Source: Arthrobacter sp. 9V
Lineage (GTDB): Bacteria; Actinomycetota; Actinomycetes; Actinomycetales; Micrococcaceae
Direction of reading: 5' to 3'
NCBI RefSeq assembly: GCF_902506065.1
Contig: NZ_LR732912.1
Coordinates: 2,032,003-2,096,002 of the forward strand
Length of the DNA: 64,000 bases
A model generated the notes under the pieces. That model made no database searches. It saw only the letters and a list, made by a program, of their open reading frames with translations, and was not told the origin of the DNA. This document shows, one piece after another, positions 47,568-56,838 of the stretch. Position numbers and translations under genes: made by a program. Each line of letters opens with the position of its first letter. Within the stretch, counting starts at the first letter, position 1.

Positions 47568-48226
47568 TGGACACCCTCCAACTCCGGCGTGTTTCCCCGG
47601 CGGATCACCTTTGCCGGCACGCCGGCCCAGGTTTCATCATCAGGAACATCGGCAAGGACCGCGGCCCCCATGCCTATGGTTGCTTTCGCACCAATGCTCA
47701 GGCGCTCGCGGACACTGGCATTCATTCCAAGGTATGCGGCCCTGCCTACGTGGACATTGCCTCCGAGGGACACCCCGGAGGCAAACGTGGCGTAGTCGCC
47801 GATCAGGTCATCGTGGGTGAAGGTGACCCCTGGCATGGCCACAACGTGCTCGCCTATGGTCACGGACGCAGTGATGCTCACATGGGCGAGGATGATGCTT
47901 CCCCGGCCGATCACACATCCCTCGGGAACGTGCACGGACGGATCGATCGCTGTGGCGTAGCGGTTTTCGTCCAGCCCCAGGGCACGGAGCCTCATCACGA
48001 CGCTTTCCCGGCCGCTCCCTGATCCAATGCAGATTAGCAGCAACGCATGGGGGTAGTTCATGGCCTCACGCACAGGACCCAGCACGTGGGCCCCGTCCAC
48101 TACACGGCCGAGCTTGTCTTCGTCGTCGTCAAGGATCCCTACGACGTCGAACGGCCCGCTGCTGCGGACCATGGCAAGCACCTCCCGGGCGAGGCCGCTT
48201 GCAGCAATGAGGAGTAGTTCACTCAT
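47564..48226 (-). CDS. NeuD/PglD-type sugar O/N-acyltransferase
   Basis: 220 residues. N-terminal Rossmann-like part (LLLIAASGLAREVLAMVRSSGPFDVVGILDDDED) binding the nucleotide sugar, then a left-handed beta helix of hexapeptide repeats (VIGRGSIILAHVSITASVTIGEHVVAMPGVTFTHD...), as in PglD. The His in FTHDD is in the position of the catalytic base of PglD, which acetylates a 4-amino sugar made by a DegT aminotransferase. The aminotransferase is the immediately preceding gene (ATGA overlap), so an N-acetylated amino sugar is the likely product. Confidence 0.87.
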   Translation of the reverse strand: MSELLLIAASGLAREVLAMVRSSGPFDVVGILDDDEDKLGRVVDGAHVLGPVREAMNYPHALLLICIGSGSGRESVVMRLRALGLDENRYATAIDPSVHVPEGCVIGRGSIILAHVSITASVTIGEHVVAMPGVTFTHDDLIGDYATFASGVSLGGNVHVGRAAYLGMNASVRERLSIGAKATIGMGAAVLADVPDDETWAGVPAKVIRRGNTPELEGVQ

Positions 48227-49386
48227 GGCTTTCCCGCCGCGCGGAGCACGGAGTCGATGACGCGGATTTGGTCGTGCAGCGCCAGTTCGTGGTAGAGCGG
48301 GAGGATGAGTGTGTGGTCAGACAACCATTCCGTGACGCCCAGCTCAGCGTTACCTGAGTCTGCACCGGCGTAGGCAGGCTGCCGGTGCGCGGCCATGATT
48401 CCGCGTCGGGCAGAAATGCCGTCCGAGGCCAAATGTGCCATGAGAGCTTCACGTCCCAGGGGGAATGCCGGACCCACTTCCAGCCAGCACGATTGGAAGT
48501 TGCTCGTGCCATACCCGGGATCGCCCACCAGCCGGAGTCCCTCTACCCCGGCAAAGGCACTCGCGTAGGCAGCAGCGAGTTCGCGCCGACGCCGGACAGC
48601 GGCTTCGAGGCGCCCGAGTTGGACGATTCCGACGGCGGCCTGAAGATCGGTCATGCGGTAGTTGAACCCGATTTCGAGGTACTCCTCCGAGGGGGCGAGC
48701 AGGCTGGCATGCCGGTCAGCGGCAGAAACGCTCATGGCGTGTTCGCGGAGTCGCCGTGCCCTGTCACCGAAGTCCTGCCGCGAAGTGGTGAGCATGCCGC
48801 CCTCTCCTGTGGTGAGGATCTTGCGCGGGTGGAAGGACCAAGCTGCCACCTCCGCGTTGGCACCCACCGGTAGTCCGCGGTACCGGGAGCCGATTGCGCA
48901 CGCCGCATCCTCCACCACCATGATCCCGAGGGGATCACAAAGGGCCCGGATGGGTTCCAAATCAACAGGGACACCACCTTGGTCAACGGCGATGACCGCC
49001 CGCGTAGCGGGAGTCACGGCGGCCTTGATGGTTGCCGCCGTGACGCAGCCTGTATGAAGATCGACGTCGGCGAAAACGGGCCGCGCGCCCACGTAAGTAG
49101 CGGCATTTGCGGTAGCGATAAACGAGAAGGAGGGCACCACGACGTCGTCGCCGGTTTCGACGCCGGCAACAATGAGGGCCAAATGCAGTGCCGAGGTACA
49201 GCTCGAGGTTGCAACGGCGAACGCTGCATTTTGACCTGCCGCGAAGGCGTCCTCGAATTCGCGTACCTTGGGCCCCTGGGCTACCCATCCGGAGGCGATG
49301 ACCTCAGCGAGCGCTTGTGCCTCTTCTTCACCGAGCCAGGGCTTCATGACATCGATGCGGCCCACTTGGGTTTCGGAGATGGTCAT
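48223..49386 (-). CDS. DegT/DnrJ/EryC1/StrS sugar aminotransferase
   Basis: 387 residues, PLP fold type I. Lys189 in SFHPRKILTTGEGG is the Schiff-base residue; DDVVVPSFSFIATANAA, PVFADVD and VVEDAACAIGSRY are family motifs. The His usual in the VHxxG segment is Asp (VDQGG). It transaminates a keto sugar nucleotide, presumably generated by the Gfo/Idh enzyme encoded two genes upstream. Start ATG 49386 overlaps the epimerase stop; the frame open to 49461 is inside that gene. Confidence 0.92.
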   Translation of the reverse strand: MTISETQVGRIDVMKPWLGEEEAQALAEVIASGWVAQGPKVREFEDAFAAGQNAAFAVATSSCTSALHLALIVAGVETGDDVVVPSFSFIATANAATYVGARPVFADVDLHTGCVTAATIKAAVTPATRAVIAVDQGGVPVDLEPIRALCDPLGIMVVEDAACAIGSRYRGLPVGANAEVAAWSFHPRKILTTGEGGMLTTSRQDFGDRARRLREHAMSVSAADRHASLLAPSEEYLEIGFNYRMTDLQAAVGIVQLGRLEAAVRRRRELAAAYASAFAGVEGLRLVGDPGYGTSNFQSCWLEVGPAFPLGREALMAHLASDGISARRGIMAAHRQPAYAGADSGNAELGVTEWLSDHTLILPLYHELALHDQIRVIDSVLRAAGKP

Positions 49387-50402
49387 CGCGCACCAACTGC
49401 CGGTACAGACGGGCGGCCTACCGAGCGGGTTGCGGCAATTTCTTCCCGCAGCGGACGCCACCAGGAGACGAGTGTACGCAACCCTTCTTCCAGATCTACG
49501 GCGGCCTCGAAGCCCAGGTCTTTCCTGGCTGCCGTGACGTCGGCAAGGCGTCTGGCAACACCGTTGACGGCGCGCTCGGGACCGTGTTCCAGATGAAGTG
49601 GTGAGTCCATGACCTTGAGCAGGGTTTGTGCCAGTTCAGCGAGGCTGGTTTCGGTTCCGCTGGCCACGTTATAGACGCCTTCGCGGACATTGCTGACTGC
49701 AGCCAGCACATTGGCCCTTGCGACGTCCGCGGTGTGGATGAAGTCCATGGTTTGCTGTCCGCTGCCGAAAATCAGCGGAGGCTTGCCATCGACTATTCGC
49801 TCCATCCAACGGACCAGGACTTCGGTGTACAGGCCGTGGACGTCCATGCGGGGACCGTAAACGTTGAAGTACCTCAGCAGCACATAGTCCAGGCCTGACA
49901 TGGCGCGGAAGCTCCTGGCCATGCCTTCGTTAAAGGACTTAGCCGCGCCGTAGAAGGTGTCGTTGTTGTGATGGTGGTGGCTTTCCTTGGTGGGAAATTC
50001 TTCAGCCATTCCGTAAACGGAGGCGCTTGATGCTGAGATGAGCTTGTCAACCTTGTGCGCCGCGGCAGCCTCGTAGACGTTGAAGGTCCCATCCACCAGC
50101 ACTTCAAGGGCCAGCCGTGGCTCTTCCGCGCATTGGGTAATGCGGATGGCCGCCTGATGGAAGAGCAGATCCTTGCCGCGGGTGAGGTCGTGGACGAGGT
50201 CGCGGTCGCGCAAATCGCCTTCAACCAGCAGCACCCTGTCAGTGGAAAGTGCGTCGTCAAGGTTCGCGCGTCGGCCCCTGACGAGGTTGTCCAGGACGTC
50301 TATGTGCGCCGCACCGGCGTCGATCAGCTGGTCAACCAGCGTTGAGCCTATGGTGCCGGCACCGCCGGTAACCAGGATGCGTGCCCCTGAAAGCTTTTTC
50401 AC
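49383..50402 (-). CDS. NAD-dependent sugar epimerase/dehydratase (extended SDR)
   Basis: 339 residues. [18 protein letters not shown] binds NAD (the usual Phe of GGAGFIG is Thr), SASSASVYG supplies Ser, and FYGAAKSFNEGMARSF the Tyr-x3-Lys pair; RYFNVYGPRM is typical of UDP-hexose 4-epimerases. An odd SHHHHNND run lies just before the catalytic Tyr. It most likely acts on the same UDP-HexNAc-type sugar as its neighbours. GTG start overlaps the Gfo/Idh stop (GTGA). Confidence 0.88.
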   Translation of the reverse strand: MKKLSGARILVTGGAGTIGSTLVDQLIDAGAAHIDVLDNLVRGRRANLDDALSTDRVLLVEGDLRDRDLVHDLTRGKDLLFHQAAIRITQCAEEPRLALEVLVDGTFNVYEAAAAHKVDKLISASSASVYGMAEEFPTKESHHHHNNDTFYGAAKSFNEGMARSFRAMSGLDYVLLRYFNVYGPRMDVHGLYTEVLVRWMERIVDGKPPLIFGSGQQTMDFIHTADVARANVLAAVSNVREGVYNVASGTETSLAELAQTLLKVMDSPLHLEHGPERAVNGVARRLADVTAARKDLGFEAAVDLEEGLRTLVSWWRPLREEIAATRSVGRPSVPAVGAR

Positions 50403-51508
50403 CGTGCAACCTGAAGGGAGACTTCATTCCCGGCCACTATGGTTGATTGTCCGTCGGTACCCAAGCTTCGCGTGACGGCTTCGAGGACGGACAATACGCG
50501 GAGCCCGGATTCGCCGCTTGTGCGTGGCGTTGTCCGGTTGCGGATGGAGGAAGCAAGTTCGCTCACTACTTGGCCAAGCGGCTCCCGTTCCTGCAGGGCC
50601 GGGGACCAGGTGTCCCCCAGCCGGTAAGAAATGGCTGAAGTACGCTTGTCCGCGGCAGACCTGGGCTGATGTTCCAGGCTGACACCACGGTCGTACACGC
50701 TCAGGCGCTGCTGGGGATTGAGGTCGTCCCACACCAAGGTCCTCTTTGACCCGCCGATGATCATTTGGCGGATTTTGGTGGGGCTGAGCCAATTCACGTG
50801 AATGTGGACCATGGCATCGTTGGGCAGACCGAAGGTGAGGTGTCCCACGCAGTCCCTGCCGGTTCCCAGGGGATCTGCGCCGTGGGCCGAAATTTCCGTA
50901 GGGTGCAGGCCCCCGGGCAGGACGAAGTCCAAAATGGACAGATCGTGCGGGGCCAGGTCCCAGAAAACGTTGACATCCGGTTGGACCAGGCCAAGGTTGA
51001 TGCGGACGGAGTCCACATACAGGATCTCACCCAGCGCGCCGCTGGCCACCAATTCCTGGATCTTGAGGACCGCCGGCGTGAAGCAGTACGTATGGTCTGC
51101 CATGAGGACCAGACCCCTGGCCTTCGCTTCTTCCACCATCTCCAAGCCCTTGGCGCGGCTATCAGCCAGCGGTTTCTCCACCAAGACATGTTTGCCTGCG
51201 CGCAGGGCCGTCATCACCACCCCATGGTGGGTATGTGCCGGCGTCGCTACAGCTACCGCATCGAGGTTGTAGCCATCCAACAGCTCATCCAGGGATTCGA
51301 CCACGGCCACCCCGCCTACGCTCTCTGCGAGCTTCATACCTCGCTCGACGTCGAGGTCGCAGATGGCTACCAGGTCCCAGTCCGGGCTGGCTTTGAGGTT
51401 CCTGGCGAGGTTGGGGCCCCAATATCCGGCTCCCACCACAGCGATGCGAAGCCTGGGCACTGGTCCGTGGCCGTTCAGTTGTCCTGATGGAATGGTTCGT
51501 ATGGTCAT
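50399..51508 (-). CDS. Gfo/Idh/MocA family sugar-nucleotide oxidoreductase
   Basis: 369 residues. RIAVVGAGYWGPNLARN for NAD(P), GKHVLVEKPLA with the EKP motif, and a C-terminal beta domain beginning around LYVDSVRINLG; FWDLAPHDLSILDFV contains the conserved H. The closest functional parallels are WlbA/WbpB-type 3-dehydrogenases of UDP-GlcNAcA, which work just before a DegT aminotransferase; whether the same substrate applies is unknown because no UDP-GlcNAc 6-dehydrogenase is in the window. Start ATG 51508 follows GTGGGA; upstream frame to 51625 is in the sugar transferase gene. Confidence 0.88.
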   Translation of the reverse strand: MTIRTIPSGQLNGHGPVPRLRIAVVGAGYWGPNLARNLKASPDWDLVAICDLDVERGMKLAESVGGVAVVESLDELLDGYNLDAVAVATPAHTHHGVVMTALRAGKHVLVEKPLADSRAKGLEMVEEAKARGLVLMADHTYCFTPAVLKIQELVASGALGEILYVDSVRINLGLVQPDVNVFWDLAPHDLSILDFVLPGGLHPTEISAHGADPLGTGRDCVGHLTFGLPNDAMVHIHVNWLSPTKIRQMIIGGSKRTLVWDDLNPQQRLSVYDRGVSLEHQPRSAADKRTSAISYRLGDTWSPALQEREPLGQVVSELASSIRNRTTPRTSGESGLRVLSVLEAVTRSLGTDGQSTIVAGNEVSLQVAR

Positions 51509-51579
51509 TTCCCACTCTGCTTCTGTGTTGACAGTCCGATTCGTTTGGTGTTGTTCGACTCCTGGCCAGTAGCCCTTGG

Positions 51580-53259
51580 CTAGTAGGCTCCGTTCGGTTG
51601 GATCATTGCCCTGAAAGTTCGCCACATGATCATGAGATCTCCCGCTATGGACCAGTTCTCCACGTAGTAGAGGTCCAGTCGCACGGCCTCATCCCATGGC
51701 AGGTCGGACCGCCCGTTGATCTGCCACAGGCCGGTGATGCCGGGTTTGATGAGCAGCCGGCGGTGCGTATGACGTTCGTATCCGCTGACTTCCCTGGCCA
51801 GTGGCGGCCGCGGCCCCACCAGGCTCATGTTGCCCACCAGGACATTCCAGAACTGGGGCAATTCATCCAGCGAGTATTTACGCATCCATCGTCCGCACCG
51901 TGTGACCCGTGGATCCCCGCGGATCTTGAACAGGACGCCCGCTCCCTCATCCTGGGTGTTGAGCTCCTCCAGTCGGGATTCTGCATCCACAACCATGGAA
52001 CGGAACTTCAGCATGCGGAACGTGGTGCCCCTCCTGCCAACCCGTTCCTGGCGGAAAAGAACGGGTCCGGGGCTGTCCCGGTGAACTATGCCGGCGAGGA
52101 GCAGCAAGATCGGTGACAGGAGCAGCAATGCCGAGGCCGAGACCGTGATGTCCATCAACCGCTTCAGCGTGTGCTTACCCCCGGAATAGTGGGGAATGTC
52201 CACGTGCATCAAAGGAAGGCCCTCCACCGGCCGCCAGTGGATGCGCGGGCCGGCAACGTTGGTCAGGGCTGCGGCGAGGACAAGTTCGGCCGCATTCTCC
52301 TCGAGCCGCCATCCGAGCTCCTGGATGAACTGATTTCCGCCCGGCACGGGGCCAGCCACAATAACTGCATTGGCCCCTGTTTGACGGACAGTATCTGAAA
52401 TGCCGTAGATCGATGACAGGACGGGGACGCGCAGGTGGTCCACCTTCAGGACCGCGCCACGCCGGGCGCCCGGGAGGCATGCTCCGAGGATGTCGTAGGC
52501 AGCACCGGACTTCCGGTTGATCTGTTTGATGACGTACCTGACATCTTGGGGTTCGCCTACAACAATGGCGCGGGAAAGGCAGCGGCCACGGGACTTTTCG
52601 TGGCTCAACCATCGGCGGAAACTCCATCTGCTGCCGGTGAGCGACACTAAGCCAAGCGGCAAGGAGACCAGAACGAACGAACTGACCGCGTCAAGCCGGA
52701 AAACCACGGCCACAATCCCCAGGAATCCAAAGACCCTGAAACTGGCTGAGAGGACGCGCTTGTACTCCTCCGGACCAACGCCAAGGACTTTGGGATCACG
52801 GGTGCGGTAGACCTCCAAAGACCCCAACCACAGGAGTCCTAGTATCAGTCCCATCGCCAGGTGGCGGGTGTACTCGGGGCTTTCGGCAGATAATGACAAC
52901 CCGCGGGTGTTCAGGGCGAAGCCGGCGAATACAGAAGCAGCGACCAAGGCCGTGTCCGTCAGGCGAAGACTGTTGGTGAGTGACTGCGCCCAATCGGTGC
53001 GGCCTCGGCGGGTGGACGTGCTCCGTGGAGCTTCGCGGGTGACTGGCGGCACGAAGTCCAGGGTGACCTCGGACTTTGGTGCCGCCAGTCCCGCCTTTTC
53101 GGACAGTTGTGCAGCAACGGTCCTGTCAATCCAGGGAGACGCCGGCGGATTGACGTCGACGATGGCAGTTTTTGCGGGAAAGACTGAACGCACTGAAGCG
53201 TGGTCCGCGCCCTGGGGTGCAGCTACCTTGCCCGTACGCAACACTGGAACTTTCACCAT
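51580..53259 (-). CDS. Polyprenyl-phosphate hexose-1-phosphate transferase (WbaP/CpsE-like)
   Basis: 559 residues, first gene of the leftward polysaccharide operon. After a disordered N-terminus (about 90 residues) come four to five membrane helices, a Rossmann-like CoA-binding-type domain (RAIVVGEPQDVRYVIKQI), and the catalytic bacterial sugar transferase domain (KRLMDITVSASALLLLSPILLLL; SPGPVLFRQERVGRRGTTFRMLKFRSM; YSLDELPQFWNVLVGNMSLVGPRPPL; KPGITGLWQINGRSDLPWDEAVRLDLYYVENWS). It puts the first sugar-phosphate on undecaprenyl phosphate. ATG after GAAGG. A 230-bp gene-free leader upstream must hold the operon promoter, but no clear -35/-10 pair is visible. Confidence 0.93.
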   Translation of the reverse strand: MVKVPVLRTGKVAAPQGADHASVRSVFPAKTAIVDVNPPASPWIDRTVAAQLSEKAGLAAPKSEVTLDFVPPVTREAPRSTSTRRGRTDWAQSLTNSLRLTDTALVAASVFAGFALNTRGLSLSAESPEYTRHLAMGLILGLLWLGSLEVYRTRDPKVLGVGPEEYKRVLSASFRVFGFLGIVAVVFRLDAVSSFVLVSLPLGLVSLTGSRWSFRRWLSHEKSRGRCLSRAIVVGEPQDVRYVIKQINRKSGAAYDILGACLPGARRGAVLKVDHLRVPVLSSIYGISDTVRQTGANAVIVAGPVPGGNQFIQELGWRLEENAAELVLAAALTNVAGPRIHWRPVEGLPLMHVDIPHYSGGKHTLKRLMDITVSASALLLLSPILLLLAGIVHRDSPGPVLFRQERVGRRGTTFRMLKFRSMVVDAESRLEELNTQDEGAGVLFKIRGDPRVTRCGRWMRKYSLDELPQFWNVLVGNMSLVGPRPPLAREVSGYERHTHRRLLIKPGITGLWQINGRSDLPWDEAVRLDLYYVENWSIAGDLMIMWRTFRAMIQPNGAY

Positions 53260-53489
53260 GTCAGCCTTCTTTGCAGACCTGCCATTGCCTACTAATCAGT
53301 GAAGCGGCGGCGCTGTGGTGGCGCACCAGTAGTCGGTACTCAAGTTTGCGCAGGATTACCCATGACACCTACGTGCGAGTACCTAGCAGGCAACCACGGC
53401 ACTACGTGCTTTGTTGCAGTCCTTGAAGGCTAAAACGGCAGAAATCACTGCCGGAAACGGCACCTTGGATCCCGCAAATGACACAAAAA

Positions 53490-53515
53490 AACCGGCCACC
53501 TCGAGGTGGCCGGTT
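53490..53515 (-). terminator. Intrinsic terminator of the small acidic protein gene
   Basis: Perfect 11-bp stem AACCGGCCACC / GGTGGCCGGTT with TCGA loop; on the minus strand it is followed by a run of seven T. It insulates the small gene from the polysaccharide operon downstream. Confidence 0.92.
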
Positions 53516-53526
53516 CATCCGGGTAG

Positions 53527-53784
53527 TCAGTCCTCCACAATCTCCAGATCTTCGTCCAGGACGTCGTCGTCTTCATCATCCTCGTCATCAAAGACCTGCA
53601 GCGGAGTAACCTCGGAGTAGGCCTCGTAGAGGGCATCTTCATAAACCTCGAAGGCATCAGCGACGGCGAAAAAAGCCGCCTCCACGTTGGGGTCGCCTTC
53701 ACCCCGCCGGGCCGATGCGGCAGCCAGATGTTCTTCCAGGGCGGCAGTCAATGATTGAAGCGCGACACGCGGATCGATGCTCAT
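53527..53784 (-). CDS. Small acidic protein, unknown function
   Basis: 85 residues. The N-terminal two thirds are helical (DPRVALQSLTAALEEHLAAASARRG; EAAFFAVADAFEVYEDALYEAY) and the C-terminus is a run of Asp/Glu (about 66-85). The arrangement suggests a small protein that interacts with a basic partner; nothing catalytic is seen. I believe similar proteins are common in Micrococcaceae, but no function is known to me. Monocistronic, with its own strong intrinsic terminator; divergent from the DUF5703-like gene with 39 bp between starts. Confidence 0.75.
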   Translation of the reverse strand: MSIDPRVALQSLTAALEEHLAAASARRGEGDPNVEAAFFAVADAFEVYEDALYEAYSEVTPLQVFDDEDDEDDDVLDEDLEIVED

Positions 53785-53823
53785 GACTTCACGTTAGCCG
53801 GAAAAAGACGAAAATGGAGAGGG

Positions 53824-54057
53824 ATGAGAGAACAATTTCCGGGCAGCTCCGTTGAGCGCCAACGAGACTACGCACGTCAGTACGAATACCTCGTTCTGAC
53901 GGTAGGACCTGACGACTCGCTGCCGGAAGCCCGGCGACGACTCGCCGAACACTCCGAGTACGGCAAGTGGGAACTCGAGCGCAGCGTGCTCTACCTGGGA
54001 GGCGGGCGACGCTTCTGGCTTCGCCGCAAAGTCTATTCAGTTCAACGAACCGTGTAA
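53824..54057 (+). CDS. DUF5703-like small protein
   Basis: 77 residues: a short N-terminal region, then RQYEYLVLTVGPDDSLPEARRRLAEHSEYGKWELERSVLYLGGGRRFWLRRKVYSVQ. This pattern (YEYxVLT, EHxEYGxWEL, RxWLRRK) is the actinobacterial DUF5703 family, whose role is unknown; the fold is probably a compact alpha/beta unit. Start ATG 53824 has GGAGAGGG immediately before it; a longer frame from 53755 overlaps the divergent gene. It converges on the acyl-CoA dehydrogenase. Confidence 0.8.
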   Translation: MREQFPGSSVERQRDYARQYEYLVLTVGPDDSLPEARRRLAEHSEYGKWELERSVLYLGGGRRFWLRRKVYSVQRTV

Positions 54058-54089
54058 CTCGGAGGCGCCACCCGGCCGGGTTGGTGCGG

Positions 54090-55250
54090 CTAGTCCTCCA
54101 GCTGGCCCAACCATGCATTCGCCACGGTGTTATGGGCGGACTCGTCGTTGGAAGGATGGAAGATTCCCGCCAGGACATCCCTGTACAACCGCTCCATCTC
54201 GGACCCGCGGAAGTAGCTGGATCCTCCTGTGACACGGATCGCCAAGTCCACTACGTAGCGTGCGTTTTCAGTGGCCCGCGACTTCAGTCCTACAAGTTTG
54301 GGGAACCATTGGGCTCCGTGGTCCACCAGGTTGTCCACGTCCCTGGCCAGGGATGAGATTTGCGGCGCGATCCCATCCATGGCCAGGGCAGCGTCGGCCA
54401 CCTTCCAGCGGATATCCGGGTCCTGGGCATAGCTACGGCCACCGTGTTTCGCTGAAACCCTGCGCTTCACATTCGCCACCCCCAGGGTGAAGGCACGCTC
54501 GGCAACGCCGGTGTACACGGCGGCGAGCAACGTCTCGAAGCATGCGAAGATCGCGAAGAAGAGAAGGTCTTTTCCAGGTCCCACGGGCAATTTGCGGAAG
54601 ATCCGCTCCGCCGGAATCACGGCCCCGTGGAGGAGAGTGGTGTTGGAGGCACTGGCCCGCATGCCCAGCGTGTCCCAGTCGCTTAGCGTTTCATGTCCCT
54701 GTTCATCACGCCGGAGGAAGCCAAAGACCAGCTCCCCTGCACCTTCCCGCGCCTCGGAATCCTTGCCGAAGGTTCCCAGGCGGGTCCAACCCCGGGAGAG
54801 GCTGGTGAAGATCTTCCGCCCGGTGAAACGGTAGCTCCCGTCAGGCAACGGCTCGGCAACAGTCCCGGAATCGAACAGCATGGAATCGTTGCCCGCTTCG
54901 GAAATGCCGAAAGCAAAGATCTCGCCCTGCCCCGCCTCCTTTAAGACGAACTCCAGCGATGCGTCACCGCGGGCGGCCATGACTTGCGCGACGCCGGTCC
55001 AGACCAAATGCATATTGACGGCCAACGCTGTGGCCGGTGCGGCCGTGGCGAGACGCTGCTGCAAGGAAGCCACCGCTTCGAGTCCCAGCCCGAAACCGCC
55101 GTCGGCCTCCGGCACAAACAGTTTCAGGTAACCGGCTGCGGCCAGCTCTTCAAGGTCTTCGTGGAAGAACTGGTTGTTGTGGTCGTAGCCGGCGGCGCGC
55201 CCGCGAAGCCGTTCAAGCAGTTCGTCGGGAAGGATTTCTTCGGGAGTCAT
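54090..55250 (-). CDS. Acyl-CoA dehydrogenase family protein
   Basis: 386 residues with the three-part acyl-CoA dehydrogenase fold: N-terminal helices, middle beta domain (IFAFGISEAGNDSML; LSDWDTLGMRASASNTTLLHGAVIPAERIF), and C-terminal helices (LAIRVTGGSSYFRGSEMERLYRDVLAGIFHPS). The last segment, YRDVLAGIFHPSNDE, lacks an obvious catalytic Glu in the classical position, as in the flavin hydroxylase-like (DszC/HpaH) branch; dehydrogenation is therefore not certain. AAGGAG before the ATG; 15 bp after the M20 peptidase gene, likely one operon. Confidence 0.85.
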   Translation of the reverse strand: MTPEEILPDELLERLRGRAAGYDHNNQFFHEDLEELAAAGYLKLFVPEADGGFGLGLEAVASLQQRLATAAPATALAVNMHLVWTGVAQVMAARGDASLEFVLKEAGQGEIFAFGISEAGNDSMLFDSGTVAEPLPDGSYRFTGRKIFTSLSRGWTRLGTFGKDSEAREGAGELVFGFLRRDEQGHETLSDWDTLGMRASASNTTLLHGAVIPAERIFRKLPVGPGKDLLFFAIFACFETLLAAVYTGVAERAFTLGVANVKRRVSAKHGGRSYAQDPDIRWKVADAALAMDGIAPQISSLARDVDNLVDHGAQWFPKLVGLKSRATENARYVVDLAIRVTGGSSYFRGSEMERLYRDVLAGIFHPSNDESAHNTVANAWLGQLED

Positions 55251-55265
55251 GACGGAGGGCTCCTT

Positions 55266-56570
55266 CTAGTAATTGCTCAGCAACGTGTTCAGGACCCGGG
55301 CTCCAAACTGAAGGGATTCTGCCGGCACGCGCTCGTCAACGCCGTGGAACATTCCCGTGAAGTCCAGATCATCGGGCAGCATCAGGGGGGCGAAACCGTA
55401 ACCGGTGATCCCGATCTTGCTCAGCGACTTATTGTCCGTGCCACCTGAGAGCGTGTACGGGAGGACTTTCGCGCCCGGGTCCTCGGAGTGAAGGGCATCG
55501 ATCATGGAATCCACCAGGTTCCCGGCAAACGGTACTTCCAGGGAAACGTCCTTGTTGACGTAGTTGATCTCGATGCCGTCTCCGGCGAGTTCTTTGATGG
55601 TCTCGAACACCAGCTCTTGCTGGCCCGGAAGCGTGCGGCAGTCAACGAACGCCTCGGCCGACTCCGGAATCACGTTGTGCTTGTAGCCGGAGCGCAGGAA
55701 CGTGGGGTTGGAGGTGTTCTGAAGGGTGGCACCAACAAACCGCGCCACTGTGCCAAGCTCCTTCAGAAGGATGTCCGGGTTGTCGGCATCAAACTCGACG
55801 CCGGTCAGTTCCGTGACGCCGTCCAGGAACTGCCGGGTAGTGGGAGTGAGCTCCACGGGCCACTTGTATTCTCCGATCCTGGTGACGGCCGCGGCCAAGC
55901 GGGTTACGGCATTGTCAGTATTGATCTGGGAGCCGTGGCCTGCCCGCCCATGGGCGAGCAAACGCAACCACGACAACCCCTTTTCCGCCGTTTGCAGAAG
56001 GTAGGTCCGCTGTCCTCCGATAGTGGCGGAGAAGCCACCCACTTCCGAGATCGCTTCGGTTGCGCCGTCGAAGAGTTCACGTCGGTGTTCGACGGCGTAC
56101 CTGGCACCGTAAGTGCCGCCGGCCTCTTCATCGGCGAAGAAAGCGAAGATGATGTCGCGTTTGGGTTTGCGTCCCGTCCTGGCGAAGTTGCGCATAACGG
56201 AAAGGATCATGGCGTCCATGTCCTTCATGTCTACGGCACCGCGGCCCCAGACCAGGCCGTCCTTCAGCTCGCCGCTGAAGGGATCTACGCTCCATTGGTC
56301 CTTGAGGGCAGGAACCACGTCCAAGTGTCCGTGAACCACCAGGGCGTCGGCCGAGGGATCCTCGCCGGCCATGCGCGTCACCACGTTCGCTCGCCCCGGC
56401 GCGGACTCAAAAATCTCGGCTTCAAGGCCCACTTCGGTGATCAACCCGGCGGTGTACTCTGCTGCTGCACGCTCTCCCGGTCCGGTGTCGTCGCCAAAGT
56501 TGGAGGAGTCGATCCGGATGAGCTCCTGGCAGATCCGGACAACTTCGTCTTCAGGGCGGATGACAGACAT
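55266..56570 (-). CDS. M20 family metallopeptidase (ArgE/DapE-like)
   Basis: 434 residues. Zinc-binding motifs: ALVVHGHLDVVP (first His and Asp), WGRGAVDMKD (bridging Asp), FAFFADEEAGG (catalytic Glu pair) and a later LSGGTDNKS/GVDERVP near the C-terminus with the final His in MFHGVDE. A central dimerisation domain separates them. The family includes dipeptidases, acetylornithine deacetylase and carboxypeptidases; the substrate is not evident. AAGGAGAG precedes the ATG. It heads the unit with the acyl-CoA dehydrogenase-like gene. Confidence 0.92.
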   Translation of the reverse strand: MSVIRPEDEVVRICQELIRIDSSNFGDDTGPGERAAAEYTAGLITEVGLEAEIFESAPGRANVVTRMAGEDPSADALVVHGHLDVVPALKDQWSVDPFSGELKDGLVWGRGAVDMKDMDAMILSVMRNFARTGRKPKRDIIFAFFADEEAGGTYGARYAVEHRRELFDGATEAISEVGGFSATIGGQRTYLLQTAEKGLSWLRLLAHGRAGHGSQINTDNAVTRLAAAVTRIGEYKWPVELTPTTRQFLDGVTELTGVEFDADNPDILLKELGTVARFVGATLQNTSNPTFLRSGYKHNVIPESAEAFVDCRTLPGQQELVFETIKELAGDGIEINYVNKDVSLEVPFAGNLVDSMIDALHSEDPGAKVLPYTLSGGTDNKSLSKIGITGYGFAPLMLPDDLDFTGMFHGVDERVPAESLQFGARVLNTLLSNY

Positions 56571-56838
56571 GGAAACTCTCCTTGCGTGGCTGGGCTGCAG
56601 GTCCGGGTGACGAGGGCTGCGGTATGCGCGGCGTCTGACGTCCCTTGTTCCCTCAGCCTACCCACCAGCGGTTGCAGACGTCAGAATTGTGTGTCGTAGC
56701 GCCGGCCGGGCTGGTGCTGGATCTGCCCGGAGCGGTGCCGATTTTTCAGCGACCTGAAACCGTGTTAGAGTTTTTCTCGCTGCTTCGGAGGAAAGTGAAG
56801 CGCCGAAAGGCGCAAAACGGACTATCTGAACACCACCT

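Noticed and set aside
53260..53489. Promoter or attenuator of the polysaccharide operon
   Set aside because: The region must contain the promoter, but no -35/-10 pair or terminator/antiterminator fold was convincing by eye.
55488..56699. 403-codon open frame on the plus strand opposite the M20 peptidase
   Set aside because: It mirrors the peptidase gene in high-GC sequence, where antisense frames lack stops; the peptide shows no family motifs, and the peptidase has all its zinc motifs.
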